Source of the DNA: JAPORY01 sp965215385 | Lineage (GTDB): Bacteria; Pseudomonadota; Alphaproteobacteria; Rhodobacterales; Rhodobacteraceae | Assembly: GCA_965215385.1 (NCBI GenBank) | Contig: OZ244059.1 | Location: 1,550,001-1,614,000 of the forward strand | Length of the DNA: 64,000 bases | Direction: 5' to 3' | Shown here: one piece after another, positions 1 to 8,716 of the stretch | Numbering within the stretch: position 1 is the stretch's first letter | Layout of the letters: every line of letters begins with the position of its first letter | The notes under the pieces: model-generated | What the model was told of the DNA's origin: nothing | What the model saw: the letters and a program-made list of their open reading frames with translations, nothing else | The model's database searches: none | Made by a program: the position numbers and the translations under genes

Positions 1-881
1 CAGTATTCGGCGTCAATTGCATCATTGGCAACGATGTGCCCTGCAATGCCGGTTCAATCAATGTCGTCGAAGTTCGGGCACCCTTGGGTTCAATCTTGAA
101 TGTAGAACGGCCGATGCCCGTCTCTGCTCGCCATGTTATCGGGCAAATGCTTCCCGATCTGGTTTTTGGTTGCCTCTCGCAGGCTGCACCTGACAAGGTC
201 CCAGCCGAAGGCGCCGGTGCGATGTGGAATCCAATGTTCCGCGGCGGCAGAACCGCAGTTGGCTCCGACATTCTTGCTGCGTCGCCAAAGGTCACGAGAG
301 ATTTTGACGTGATCACCTTTAATACTGGCGGCACCGGTGGTCGACCGACCCTCGACGGCATGTCGACAACGGCTTTCCCGTCAGGCGTGCGTACTCCGCC
401 AATTGAGGCAATTGAGGCAGATTATCCCCTCATAATTTGGCGCAAGGAATTTCGCGAAGGTTCTGGTGGTGCCGGAAAATACCGCGGTGGCCTCGGCCAA
501 GTTATCGAATTTGGCTGCGAGGATGGAGCCCCTTTTAGCGTTGCCGCCATGTTTGACCGCACGTTGGCGGCACCGAAAGGCCGTCTTGGCGGTCACGATG
601 GTGCCAAAGGCATCGTGCGAACTGATGCTGGTCAAATTTTGCGGAGCAAAGGCCGACAAACTATTCCGCCGAATGAAAAACTTGTTCTCGAACTTCCCGG
701 CGGCGGTGGTTACGGTGATCCGATCACGCGTGATCCAGAATTAGTTCGCCAAGATATAATTGACGAGTTAATCACCCCGCAGGCGGCACTAGAAAATTAC
801 GGTGTTGTACTGACGCCAGACCACAGAGTTGATGCCGCGGCGACCCAAGCCCGAAGAGCTGAATTGAACCACTCTATATGA
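1..881 (+). CDS. N-methylhydantoinase B / oxoprolinase family protein, C-terminal part (5' end outside window)
   Basis: The frame is open from base 3 and ends at 881, so only about 290 C-terminal residues are present. The stretch from CNAGSINVVEVRAPLGS through PMPVSA matches the conserved HyuB block where the product is described as carrying a small residue, then a fixed Pro-rich turn. The glycine-rich KYRGGLGQ and GGGGYGDP motifs near the end are also typical of the family. HyuB is the B subunit of ATP-dependent hydantoin/5-oxoproline hydrolases and normally works with a HyuA partner, presumably encoded just upstream. It overlaps the next gene by 4 nt (ATGA). GTG at 36 is an internal codon, not the start. 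The exact substrate cannot be read from the sequence. Confidence 0.88.
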   Translation, partial: VFGVNCIIGNDVPCNAGSINVVEVRAPLGSILNVERPMPVSARHVIGQMLPDLVFGCLSQAAPDKVPAEGAGAMWNPMFRGGRTAVGSDILAASPKVTRDFDVITFNTGGTGGRPTLDGMSTTAFPSGVRTPPIEAIEADYPLIIWRKEFREGSGGAGKYRGGLGQVIEFGCEDGAPFSVAAMFDRTLAAPKGRLGGHDGAKGIVRTDAGQILRSKGRQTIPPNEKLVLELPGGGGYGDPITRDPELVRQDIIDELITPQAALENYGVVLTPDHRVDAAATQARRAELNHSI

Positions 882-1594
882 CCGGAAAACCTTTTCTTTA
901 TCTTGACAATTGGCACGAACGGCAACGGGAATCGCGTTTAGACCGTGCGCTCGCAACCAGTGGTTTAACAGTTGAGGTCTATCGAACGAATCGAAACGAG
1001 TTTCCCGTCGATTATGACTTCTGTGGTGTCTATGTCAGTCCCAGCTTTGACAGTGCCTACAATAACTTACCGTGGGTGCGTCGTCTGCATGAATTAATAC
1101 CAGCTTTGGCCAGGAGAGAAATACCTATGATCGGATTATGTTTCGGCTGTCAGGTTCTTGCATCGGCTTTAGTCTCAAGAGATGCCGTGTTCAAACGCGC
1201 TCGACATGAAGGCGGACAAGGGACAATTTCATTGACCAGCGCAGCCAAAACCGATCCGATCTGTCGCAACATTCCTGATAGGTTTGATGTTTTCCATTGG
1301 CATAGCGATGAAGTCTGCGAGAATAGCGATGACATGCAAGTCTTAGCGAACGGCAGCGGCTGCGACAATCATCTCTGGCGCTGGCGCAAAGGTCCAGTTT
1401 GGGGCATGCAACCGCATCCCGAAATGGACGCGCACGATCTTCGAGAATGGTTAGAGCAAAATCGAAAAAGAATTCGAATGGCTGGTCATGCCGTCGATAA
1501 CTATCTTCAGCAGTGTCTGACCTCTGATCCCGGTTTTGCCATCCTTGAAAACTTTATCCAGCTTGTAATTGATCAGAATGCCGCGATCAACTGA
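878..1594 (+). CDS. Class I glutamine amidotransferase-like protein (GMP-synthase type)
   Basis: A 238-residue protein with the triad of class I glutamine amidotransferases: a nucleophile elbow GLCFGCQ (Cys in G-x-C-x-G), and a His/Glu pair in QPHPEM near residue 185. The core between them (FHWHSDEV) is the usual second conserved block of stand-alone GMP-synthase-like amidotransferases. Such proteins hydrolyse glutamine or gamma-glutamyl amides in the cytoplasm. The ATGA overlap with the hydantoinase B gene and the 30-nt gap to the aminotransferase gene make a three-gene operon likely. A role in turnover of a cyclic or gamma-glutamylated amine is inference. Confidence 0.8.
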   Translation: MTGKPFLYLDNWHERQRESRLDRALATSGLTVEVYRTNRNEFPVDYDFCGVYVSPSFDSAYNNLPWVRRLHELIPALARREIPMIGLCFGCQVLASALVSRDAVFKRARHEGGQGTISLTSAAKTDPICRNIPDRFDVFHWHSDEVCENSDDMQVLANGSGCDNHLWRWRKGPVWGMQPHPEMDAHDLREWLEQNRKRIRMAGHAVDNYLQQCLTSDPGFAILENFIQLVIDQNAAIN

Positions 1595-1624
1595 ACAACT
1601 ATTTGATCGATTAGGGCTTTAGTC

Positions 1625-2893
1625 ATGATTAAAGATAACGCGAAGCTGATTGCTGAAATTCGCGAACGCTTCGCTCACGTTGAGAGCTGTCCCTTTCAAG
1701 GCCAACGCATTTTTTTTGAGAACGCTGGTGGGGCATTAACATTAAAGTCAGTCGTAGCAACGTCGCAGTTCTACGCAGCGATACCTGACAACCCCGGACG
1801 GCAGAATCCCGCGGGTCAAGGCACGCAAGATATTATCGACCGCGCAAAAATTGACCTAGCGGTATTGATGAATGCCAACTCTGGTCAATTTTTTGTCGGA
1901 GAAAGTGGCACCGAACTCCTATTTCGCCTGATTCGCACGGCATGTCTCGCCGCGCCGAAGGGTTCGCGGGTGATTGGATCGTCAATTGAACATCCAGCCT
2001 CCCGAAGCGCGGCACGGCGCTGGGCTGAAATTGCCGAATTCGATTACCTTAATGTGCCGCATGACGACGCTACTGGAATGGTTACCGCGGCCGACTATCA
2101 AATGCTGCTCACACCTGATGTCGCAGTCGCAACCATCCTGCATTCCTCACCAGTGACCGGTACTCGGATCGATGTAGCGGCAATTTCTGCCGCGATTCGT
2201 GCGGTTTCTCCAAACTGCTTTATTATTGTTGACGGAATCCAGCATGCCGCTCATGGTCAAATCGATTTGCAAGCCTACAATGTCGATGGCTATGCCATAT
2301 CGCCCTACAAAGTATTTTCACGCCATGGCTATGGAATTGCGTGGATTTCTGAAAGGTTGCGTACCGCGCCGCATGATCGACTGCTTGATTCACCGGCAAC
2401 CAACTGGGAATTTGGAACCCGTGATGCCGGTTCCTATGCGACAATATCTGACGTCACCAACTACTTTGACTGGCTAGGCGGTGAAGTATCGCACGAAACT
2501 GACCGTCGCCGAAAAATTGAAGCCGCCGGGCGAGCGATTCATGACTATGAGGCACACTTACTTCGTTGCCTGATTGATGGTTCGGGCAATCTCCAGGGCC
2601 TGCGCGAACTAAGTGGCGTCACCATCCTTGCGGGTACCGATAACCCCCACCGCGAGGGCTTAGTTTCGATCGTCGTCACCGCAATGGCTTCGGAAGAAGT
2701 CGTTCATGAATTAAATGCTCAAGGCATACGAACGCATACGCGCAAGGCCGATCACTATAGCGGCAACATCCTCTCGCCGCTCAATTTGACTGACTGTGTA
2801 CGGATCTCCCTATGCCATTATAATACTGAGACGGAGATTCGCCAACTTCTCGCCGCATTAGCAGCGATCGTCGCGCGATTGGATTGCGACTGA
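1625..2893 (+). CDS. Class V aminotransferase / cysteine desulfurase-like PLP enzyme
   Basis: A 422-residue fold-type I PLP enzyme. It begins with a FFENAGG substrate-binding block, has the PLP-aspartate and His in DGIQHAAHG (about residue 205), and the Schiff-base lysine in SPYKVFSRHG (about residue 235). These are the signatures of the cysteine desulfurase-like branch of class V aminotransferases. It lacks an evident mobile Cys loop of IscS/NifS, so an aminotransferase or lyase on a small amino acid is as likely as sulfur mobilisation. It is the third gene of the putative hydantoinase operon. ATG at 1625 follows an AT-rich gap without a strong Shine-Dalgarno. Confidence 0.78.
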   Translation: MIKDNAKLIAEIRERFAHVESCPFQGQRIFFENAGGALTLKSVVATSQFYAAIPDNPGRQNPAGQGTQDIIDRAKIDLAVLMNANSGQFFVGESGTELLFRLIRTACLAAPKGSRVIGSSIEHPASRSAARRWAEIAEFDYLNVPHDDATGMVTAADYQMLLTPDVAVATILHSSPVTGTRIDVAAISAAIRAVSPNCFIIVDGIQHAAHGQIDLQAYNVDGYAISPYKVFSRHGYGIAWISERLRTAPHDRLLDSPATNWEFGTRDAGSYATISDVTNYFDWLGGEVSHETDRRRKIEAAGRAIHDYEAHLLRCLIDGSGNLQGLRELSGVTILAGTDNPHREGLVSIVVTAMASEEVVHELNAQGIRTHTRKADHYSGNILSPLNLTDCVRISLCHYNTETEIRQLLAALAAIVARLDCD

Positions 2894-3074
2894 TTACGCC
2901 AGTGCAGTGATCGGAGTATTGGTTGGCTGACCGGTACCAGCGAAAGAACCGATTGCTTTCCCAGCGCTAAACTCCCCCGCACTTTGCAGTTTGCTGGCCG
3001 AACGCGGTATCGACCGCCCCGGACCCGCAGACGGTTAACGAAAGTTTGAAAAATGACTGCCTCGCCACGCTCTT

Positions 3075-3098
3075 AAAAGCGGTATTCGACCGATACCG
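3075..3098 (-). terminator. Putative intrinsic terminator of the peroxiredoxin gene
   Basis: On the minus strand a CGGTAT / ATACCG stem closes a short loop and is followed by CTTTT. It lies about 20 nt past the peroxiredoxin stop. The T-run is short, so activity is uncertain. Confidence 0.45.
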
Positions 3099-3118
3099 AT
3101 TAAGCATTGTAAAATCGA

Positions 3119-3607
3119 TTACATTGCGGCTAATAGGGACTCGGCTCCGGACACGTTACAAATCCCCGGTTCTTCCTCAACGAGCAGCACACTGACTGTT
3201 CCGTTCTCTGCTACCATCGCGTATCGCCGAGATCGATTAAACAATCCAACTTCGGGGATACTAAAATCGAGGCCCAAAGCTTTGGTAAACTCACTCTGTG
3301 GATCTGCTAGTAAGGTGATTCCTGCCGCTGTAGCACCCGATGATGTGGCCCACGCCTGCGCAACAAAAGGATCATTGACGATGACACAAATCACCTCTTC
3401 AACCCCCTTGTCTCTAAAATTATCCATATTGCGAATAACGCTCGGCAAGTGAGCCGAACTACAGGTACTTGTATAAGCTCCGGGCAGACCAAAAACGACA
3501 ATTTTTCTACCGTCAAATTTTTTGGCAAGCGGAACGGGCTCGGGCCCGCTTTCGCCCATTCGCATCAAGTTTACGCTTGGTAGTGTGTCACCTTGAGAAA
3601 TGGTCAT
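3119..3607 (-). CDS. Peroxiredoxin, Prx5 type
   Basis: A 162-residue thiol peroxidase that would reduce hydrogen peroxide and organic hydroperoxides. The peroxidatic cysteine lies in PGAYTSTCS (family form PGAFTPTCS), about residue 51, within the long acidic-to-hydrophobic block that ends VICVIVNDPFVAQAW. The length is normal for atypical 2-Cys/1-Cys Prx5 proteins. The gene is transcribed away from the flavoprotein gene at 3713 with a 105-nt shared upstream region. It ends just before a small hairpin. The electron donor is not encoded nearby with certainty; the neighbouring NAD(P)H flavoprotein is a possible partner (inference). Confidence 0.9.
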   Translation of the reverse strand: MTISQGDTLPSVNLMRMGESGPEPVPLAKKFDGRKIVVFGLPGAYTSTCSSAHLPSVIRNMDNFRDKGVEEVICVIVNDPFVAQAWATSSGATAAGITLLADPQSEFTKALGLDFSIPEVGLFNRSRRYAMVAENGTVSVLLVEEEPGICNVSGAESLLAAM

Positions 3608-3712
3608 TTGGTCCTCATCATTAAATTGCGTTTACGTCGTTCGCTCACTATAGAGATATTTGGTCTGAATGACAAATTATTCCCCCTCAGTAAGTAAAAG
3701 GAACTGTTTACG

Positions 3713-4921
3713 ATGACAAATATCGTGGTTGTTGGCGCTGGACAAGCTGGTGCTTCGCTTGTCGCCGAGTTGCGTCGACAAGGTTTTGAGGGGGACATTA
3801 CGATGGTCGGAGAAGAACCAATTCCGCCCTATCAGCGACCGCCATTATCTAAAGGTTACCTATTAGGCGATATGTCCCTTGATCGAATGTTGCTGCGGCC
3901 GCAAACCTTTTATTCCGAACAACAGATTACCTTACACCTAAACTCTCATGTCGAGGCCATTAACCGTAGAGATCGAACGGTTAAACTAAACACCACTGTG
4001 CTGTCTTACGACAAACTTGTCTTGACCACCGGCTCCATCCCGAGACAATTGCCTGATAGCGTGAGTAACTCTCTTGATGGGGTCTTTGTTATCCGCACCT
4101 TGGCCGACGTCGATGCGATGGCACCTTATATGCAATCTGGGGCACAAGCACTTGTCGTCGGCGGCGGGTATATTGGCTTAGAGGCAGCAGCCGTCGCTTC
4201 CAGCCTTGGCGTACAGGTGACAATCATCGAGTCCTCAGATCGCATTCTACAGCGTGTTGCGGCGCCGCAGACCTCAGACTACTTTCGCGCGCTGCACGAT
4301 GAACACGGGGTTACAATACTCGAAGCCGTTGGTCTGAAACAATTGTTAGGCAACCAACATGTCGCTGCTGCCGAGCTTTGTGATGGACGCACCTTGGACG
4401 CAGATTTTGTCATTGTCGGCATTGGCATAATTCCGGACACGGCACTGGCAGAGTTATCGGGATTAAAAATTGATAACGGCATCACAGTTGATGCCAACGG
4501 TCGGACCTCCGACCCAAACATTTGGGCGGCGGGTGATTGCTGTTCTTTCCCGCATAAAGACGGCCGCCTACGGCTTGAGAGCGTGCCAAATGCCATTGAT
4601 CAAGGGAGTTGTGTTGCCCGCAATATTCTAGGGAAGCCCGAAGATTACCAGCCGAAGCCGTGGTTTTGGTCCGATCAATACGACATCAAACTGCAGATCG
4701 CTGGTCTAAATTCAGGTTACGATCAGATCTACACTAGAACCGGTTCGGGCCGCGCCATCTCGTTTTGGTACTATAAAGGCGATCACTTGCTGGCCGTGGA
4801 TGCTATGAATGATCCCCGTGGCTACATGATTGGTAAGCGTTTGATCGAACGGGGTGAGTCGCCGGCACCAGCGTTGGTGTCGGACCCCGATGTTGATTTA
4901 AGAGCAATAGCACGATCTTGA
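3713..4921 (+). CDS. FAD-dependent NAD(P)H:ferredoxin reductase-like protein
   Basis: A 402-residue two-dinucleotide-binding flavoprotein. FAD binds the N-terminal VVVGAGQAGASL; NAD(P)H binds the second Rossmann motif VVGGGYIGLEAAA (about residue 145); the closing FAD contact is NIWAAGDCCSF (about residue 270). PPYQRPPLSKGYLLG near residue 40 is the hallmark of the rhodocoxin/putidaredoxin reductase branch, which passes electrons from NAD(P)H to a 2Fe-2S ferredoxin serving a P450 or dioxygenase. A P450 lies about 9 kb downstream, but no ferredoxin gene is seen. The stop TGA overlaps the TTG start of rsmD. Confidence 0.88.
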   Translation: MTNIVVVGAGQAGASLVAELRRQGFEGDITMVGEEPIPPYQRPPLSKGYLLGDMSLDRMLLRPQTFYSEQQITLHLNSHVEAINRRDRTVKLNTTVLSYDKLVLTTGSIPRQLPDSVSNSLDGVFVIRTLADVDAMAPYMQSGAQALVVGGGYIGLEAAAVASSLGVQVTIIESSDRILQRVAAPQTSDYFRALHDEHGVTILEAVGLKQLLGNQHVAAAELCDGRTLDADFVIVGIGIIPDTALAELSGLKIDNGITVDANGRTSDPNIWAAGDCCSFPHKDGRLRLESVPNAIDQGSCVARNILGKPEDYQPKPWFWSDQYDIKLQIAGLNSGYDQIYTRTGSGRAISFWYYKGDHLLAVDAMNDPRGYMIGKRLIERGESPAPALVSDPDVDLRAIARS

Positions 4922-5472
4922 GGATTATTGCTGGTGAGTTTCGCGGCCGCAAATTAGCCTCGGTCAAAAGTCAAAGCCTGACATTGCGCCCGACCCGGGA
5001 TCGAGTGCGGGAAAGCGTCTTTAACATTCTGGAATCGCAGCAGACCTTGCACGGAGCCCGTGTCTTGGACATCTTCGCCGGCACCGGTGCTATGGGCCTC
5101 GAAGCAATATCGCGAGGCGCCGCTGCGGTTATATTTGTCGAGAACTCACCCGCGAGCCTGAGCTTGTTGCGAGAAAATATCACTGCGCTGCAGTTGGAAG
5201 TTCGTTCGCAGATTATCGCCAAGGATGCAACACGGCTTGGTGCAATGGATACCGATCCCGCCTCGGTGGTATTTCTAGACCCCCCGTATGGTAAAGGTTT
5301 AGGGCTTGCAGCCTTATCAGCCCTCGCAACGGGTGGTTGGTTATCAGCGGACGCATTGATTATCTGGGAAGAAGCCACAAAAGTTTCGGCGCCGCCAGCA
5401 TTTGTGCCAGTAGATCATCGAAAATATGGGTCAAGCCACATCACATTCATACGCTATTCACCGCCTGTTTGA
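4918..5472 (+). CDS. rsmD: 16S rRNA (guanine(966)-N2)-methyltransferase RsmD
   Basis: A 184-residue class I SAM-dependent methyltransferase that modifies G966 of 16S rRNA during 30S assembly. MRIIAGEFRGRKL and RPTRDRVRESVFNIL are the characteristic N-terminus. The SAM motif is LDIFAGTGAMGLEA and the catalytic N-methylase motif DPPY lies at about residue 121. No ATG fits the conserved N-terminus; the start is TTG at 4918, which overlaps the preceding stop as TTGA and so depends on translational coupling to the flavoprotein gene. Confidence 0.94.
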   Translation: MRIIAGEFRGRKLASVKSQSLTLRPTRDRVRESVFNILESQQTLHGARVLDIFAGTGAMGLEAISRGAAAVIFVENSPASLSLLRENITALQLEVRSQIIAKDATRLGAMDTDPASVVFLDPPYGKGLGLAALSALATGGWLSADALIIWEEATKVSAPPAFVPVDHRKYGSSHITFIRYSPPV

Positions 5473-5704
5473 ACAAAGTCGGACGACGATCTTTGCAAAT
5501 TTCACGGTAACTATTCAGCACCCCAAAATGGGCAACATTTAGTTTTTTGAGTATTGATGTTGGCATCTTGGAGTCAAGGTTTGTTAAGTTTTCAAACAAG
5601 ACGGCAGAAGCTGCGATTGAGGCCATTGATATGAGAGCATGACCTCCGAATGTCAGGATTTTTGGTTCACCTTGGTGCGGGTGTGTCCTCTTCCTATCGA
5701 TGCA

Positions 5705-7400
5705 ATGGGTACCGACCGTTTGACCCCCTCGGGTGACGGCCTGGGGCGTCTAGTCGTGACCAATGCGTTGCTCTGGGAGTTGCAAGAAGTGCTGCGCCAG
5801 CAGGAAGCGCATCCGAGAGCTAGAAGAGCAGCTACGACGGCAAGGTGAACGTTTATCCGAGCTGGGCCGGCGTCTTGGATTGAACAGCAGTAACAGCAGC
5901 AAGCCGCCGTCTAGGGACGGGCTGCGCAAGTCGCCGGCCGCGCCGAAGGGTGGCGACAGTCACCCCCGCCGGCCAATGGCATTAACTTAAGCCATTGATT
6001 AACGAAGCTAACACAACCAGAGTCAATATAGTGTATGTATTGTATCTAATGGATACAAAATACATGTTTTTGATTTGAAGAACTATAGTTCGAGTGCAAT
6101 TAATCTCCTTAAGTTAATGCCATTGCCCCGCCGGCCCGGTGATCAGAAGGGCCATGGACGGCACCACGTAGCACCGGACGGCGACGCCGGACTGCATCGA
6201 ACATCATCCGACGGTCGGTGCCCATTGCGGCACCGCCTTTGCCGATCCCGTGTCGGTAGGACCGGAGATCCGGCAGGTGCCGGATCTTCCAGAGCCATTA
6301 CCGGTGGTCGTGACCGATCACATTGCCCATCGCTGGGTCTGTCCGCGTTGTAAGGGAACGACGCCTGCGGCGTTTCCAGAAGGCGTCAAGGCGGCGGTGC
6401 ACGGGGCTGGATGTGAGCACCCCGGAGCCCGCGCATCGCATCGCGATGAATGGCCGCGCACAAGTCGCACCGATTGAGCGGCGGCGTCAAAACAGCAAAT
6501 CGGGCAAGGTGTCCCGTGACGTCACCGATGGTGTGCCGTCGCTGACGACAGCACCAGCGGATGCCGCAAAAATTCTGGAACGCGGGCGCTCGCACTGGAA
6601 AATTGCCAATCGCTGACCCTATGTCCGGGATGTCACCGATGCTGCGGATCGGTGTCGGGCGCATGCCGGTCATCCGGCGCGGAACTTAACCGGCGGGTCA
6701 AACATCGCGATTGCGCTGCTTCGGATACCAGGTCGGTTTGCGGATCTCCCCGATGCCAATCGATATTATTCAGAACAACGCGACGCGGCCATTGACCGCA
6801 TTCGAACACCCAGTGCTTTGTTCAGTCGGTAAGAACCCACCGCACCTCATTCCTTGACGACCCCCATCGCGGTGATCGCACGATGCTATCGGCCGGCCAG
6901 TACTCTTGGTCGGTCGTGCGAAAATAGGCCCGAAAGCATGATCCTCAGCGCGTTTGCCGCATCGGAGGCGCGAAACCGGCAGAATTTGCCGGCAACTTAC
7001 TCACGATCACAAAGAAGTACACGGGACCAAGAAACTTCCGTTTTTGTACTTTTGCGGAGGCCTGGGGGCGGCAGGTCTTCGATACCAGGAGTCGCTTGCG
7101 CCTTTGGTATCAATCGGACGACGCGGGTGCCGGAAACGACGCCCGGCCATAATCTAGCACTGCGGCGGCGCGATCATCGGCACTCGGTGTTGCGGTTCAC
7201 GAGGGATTCTCGGATTCCGCCCACCAATAAACTGGCGGAACCGGGCGTGCGGCCCGAAAAGGTGCAACAGAAGATCGCCGGCAGCTGCCGCAGCCGCGCC
7301 GGTGCAACCAACCGGACCATCATCCGGACAGTACTCGCAACCGCCCGCAAACAAGGCTGGAACATGCTCGACACGCTCCGTCGTTCGCCACACGAACTGT
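5705..7400 (+). pseudogene. IS66-family transposase (TnpC) pseudogene, frameshifted and interrupted by a MITE
   Basis: Pieces of an IS66 TnpC are found in order but in different frames. The start is near 5705. A frameshift near 5803 leads to the coiled N-terminus with RRLGLNSSNSSKPPSRDG. The zinc-finger block with RQVPDLPEPLPVVVTDH and CPRCKG is at about 6255-6375. The C-terminal block RPEKVQQKIAG and LATARKQGWNMLDTLR is at about 7240-7380. Most of the catalytic DDE region between 6400 and 7200 is unrecognisable. The MITE at 5974-6125 cuts the gene after the SKPPSRDG block. It cannot make a functional transposase. Confidence 0.8.
5974..6125. mobile_element. 152-bp MITE of the DruA-IS4 element, with perfect 10-bp target duplication
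   Basis: Perfect terminal inverted repeats begin CAATGGCATTAACTTAAG and end with the reverse complement. The flanks carry an exact 10-bp direct repeat CCCCGCCGGC (5964-5973 and 6126-6135). The same ends, CAATGGCATTAACTT, bound the 2.44-kb transposase-coding element at 17131-19570, so this is its non-autonomous derivative. It has no coding capacity and is very AT-rich against its surroundings. Confidence 0.9.
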
Positions 7401-7635
7401 CGCCGCACTCATCACCGACGTTCAGCGATAAGCAACGAGCATCGTTCTTGTCGGTCGGCCAGTCGTGTCGATCGATGAATCCCGACCAACGCATATTCCA
7501 AGTCCATAGCGATTGACCGTGGTGCCATTCCGCTGCTAGCATTTGGTCGCAGAGGTGCTGAATAGTTACGTTTTTTCTTGCATTCCTATAGAAAATCAAT
7601 CAAGGTAAACCATTGATGAATTGGAGGTTATTACT

Positions 7636-8314
7636 ATGACGCACCTTACCCCCCCCCCCCAATAGGTTAATATACCCTCTGCTCCTGCTGCTGGCCGGGA
7701 TTGCAGTGCCCGCCATCGCGCAGACGACCGTCACCAGCAGCGGCCGAGACGGTCCCACGGCTTGCCTCGATCAACCGCAGGTCAACGCCGCGAATCTCCT
7801 CATCACAGCCTTATCCACAACCAGCGTGACTGTCACCCCGCCGCAAGTCACCTGGAACCAGTACGTATCACGGCTCGGTGATACGACTCCTCCTGACGCA
7901 GTCACTGTGAATGCCGAAGTTTTCAACGCCCGAACAAAAGTAAGAGTGGGAGCCGTCAACGCTATTGGAATTATAAGCAGTAGTATACGGAGTGCGCCCA
8001 CCGCAAACGTAAGCCTAAGTGGTCTGGCCGCGAAGACCAACTATTATGTGGAAGTTTTTGTGAGCGCGACATTATCTATTCCGAAACAGGTGTTTGCTCG
8101 CCGCTGCTTCATGACCGGCGGCACCTACACCATGACGATCGACCCCAACACTTCGGGCCAGTCAAGCGGGTGCTTCGCGATCAGCGAATTTAAGGGGACT
8201 ATCGAGACCTTACATCATGTCCGCAACTGCTGGTGCGGGCGCGAAAACACCTTGCCCATGTTTCGTAGAGACCAGGACAATCTCGACTGGCTGAACATGT
8301 GGAATTGCCTATAG
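7636..8314 (+). CDS. Secreted Fn3-like protein, out of frame across a C12 tract (putative phase-variable gene)
   Basis: An ATG at 7636 sits 8 nt after a clear GGAGG and runs straight into 12 consecutive C. As written the frame stops at TAG 7663. With 11 (or 14) C it would continue into the long frame that runs to 8314. The joined product begins MTHLTPPPNR followed by the signal peptide core LIYPLLLLLAGIAVPAIAQ with a typical A-x-A cleavage site. The mature part has a beta-rich, fibronectin-III-like stretch (VTVNAEVFNARTKVRVGAVN, then ANVSLSGLAAKTNYYVEVFV), followed by a Cys-containing C-terminus. In the written state only an internal GTG at 7706 could start the frame, which would lose the signal peptide. 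Function is unknown; extracytoplasmic location is inferred. Confidence 0.65.
7649..7660 (+). repeat. C12 homopolymer tract inside the 5' coding region
   Basis: Twelve C follow ATGACGCACCTTA. Loss of one C or gain of two would fuse the ATG at 7636 to the signal-peptide frame. Confidence 0.9.
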
Positions 8315-8432
8315 CGACCAGTGCCGGATACGGGTGTGGCGGCATTCCTGTGGCACCTCAATCAAGCTGAGAATTTTCGGCAATCGGATGAGAATCCTGG
8401 CCTGCATCATCACCTGGCAGGCCGGGATCTCG

Positions 8433-8585
8433 GATCACCGCGTAGGCCGCCGGGCTGCAATCTGCCAGTTTACCCCGCCGCAATCGATCGGTGGATCCCG
8501 GCCAACGCATATTCCAAGTCCACAGCAACTGGCCGTGCCGCCATTCCGCCGCTAACATTTGGTCGCACAGGTGCGGAATAGTTAC
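8433..8585 (+). mobile_element. Second, partial IS66 right end and adjacent repeat unit
   Basis: Bases 8484-8585 repeat 7468-7569 (the IS66 right end, finishing in GGAATAGTTAC) over 102 bp with scattered substitutions. Bases 8433-8496 recur at 9006-9069. No gene is seen in the 400 nt between the secreted-protein gene and the next gene; this debris fills it. Confidence 0.7.
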
Positions 8586-8716
8586 CGGTCTTCTACGACA
8601 CAAATCTAAGCAGGTCGATACCCCGTTCTCCTCGGCAGCGAAATCGAACAGCAATATAGAGAGTCGCTTGACCTAAACCGCCAGGGGTGATAGGGGTGGA
8701 TGAGTAGAATTCAACC

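Larger units (their letters stand above)
5507..7569 (+). mobile_element. Decayed IS66-family element with recognisable terminal inverted repeats
   Basis: The left end GTAACTATTCAGCACCC at 5507 is repeated inverted at 7552-7569 (16 of 18 bases), enclosing a broken IS66 transposase. No matching 8-bp target duplication is seen at the outer flanks. A 152-bp MITE is inserted inside at 5974-6125. The last 102 bp (7468-7569) recur at 8484-8585. Confidence 0.72.

Noticed and set aside
7649..7660. That all long C/G runs are only sequencing or assembly errors
   Set aside because: Cannot be excluded from one sequence, but they occur only next to 5' ends of accessory genes, and at 7636 an off-by-one run separates a strong Shine-Dalgarno/ATG from a perfect signal peptide. 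Kept as findings with this caveat.
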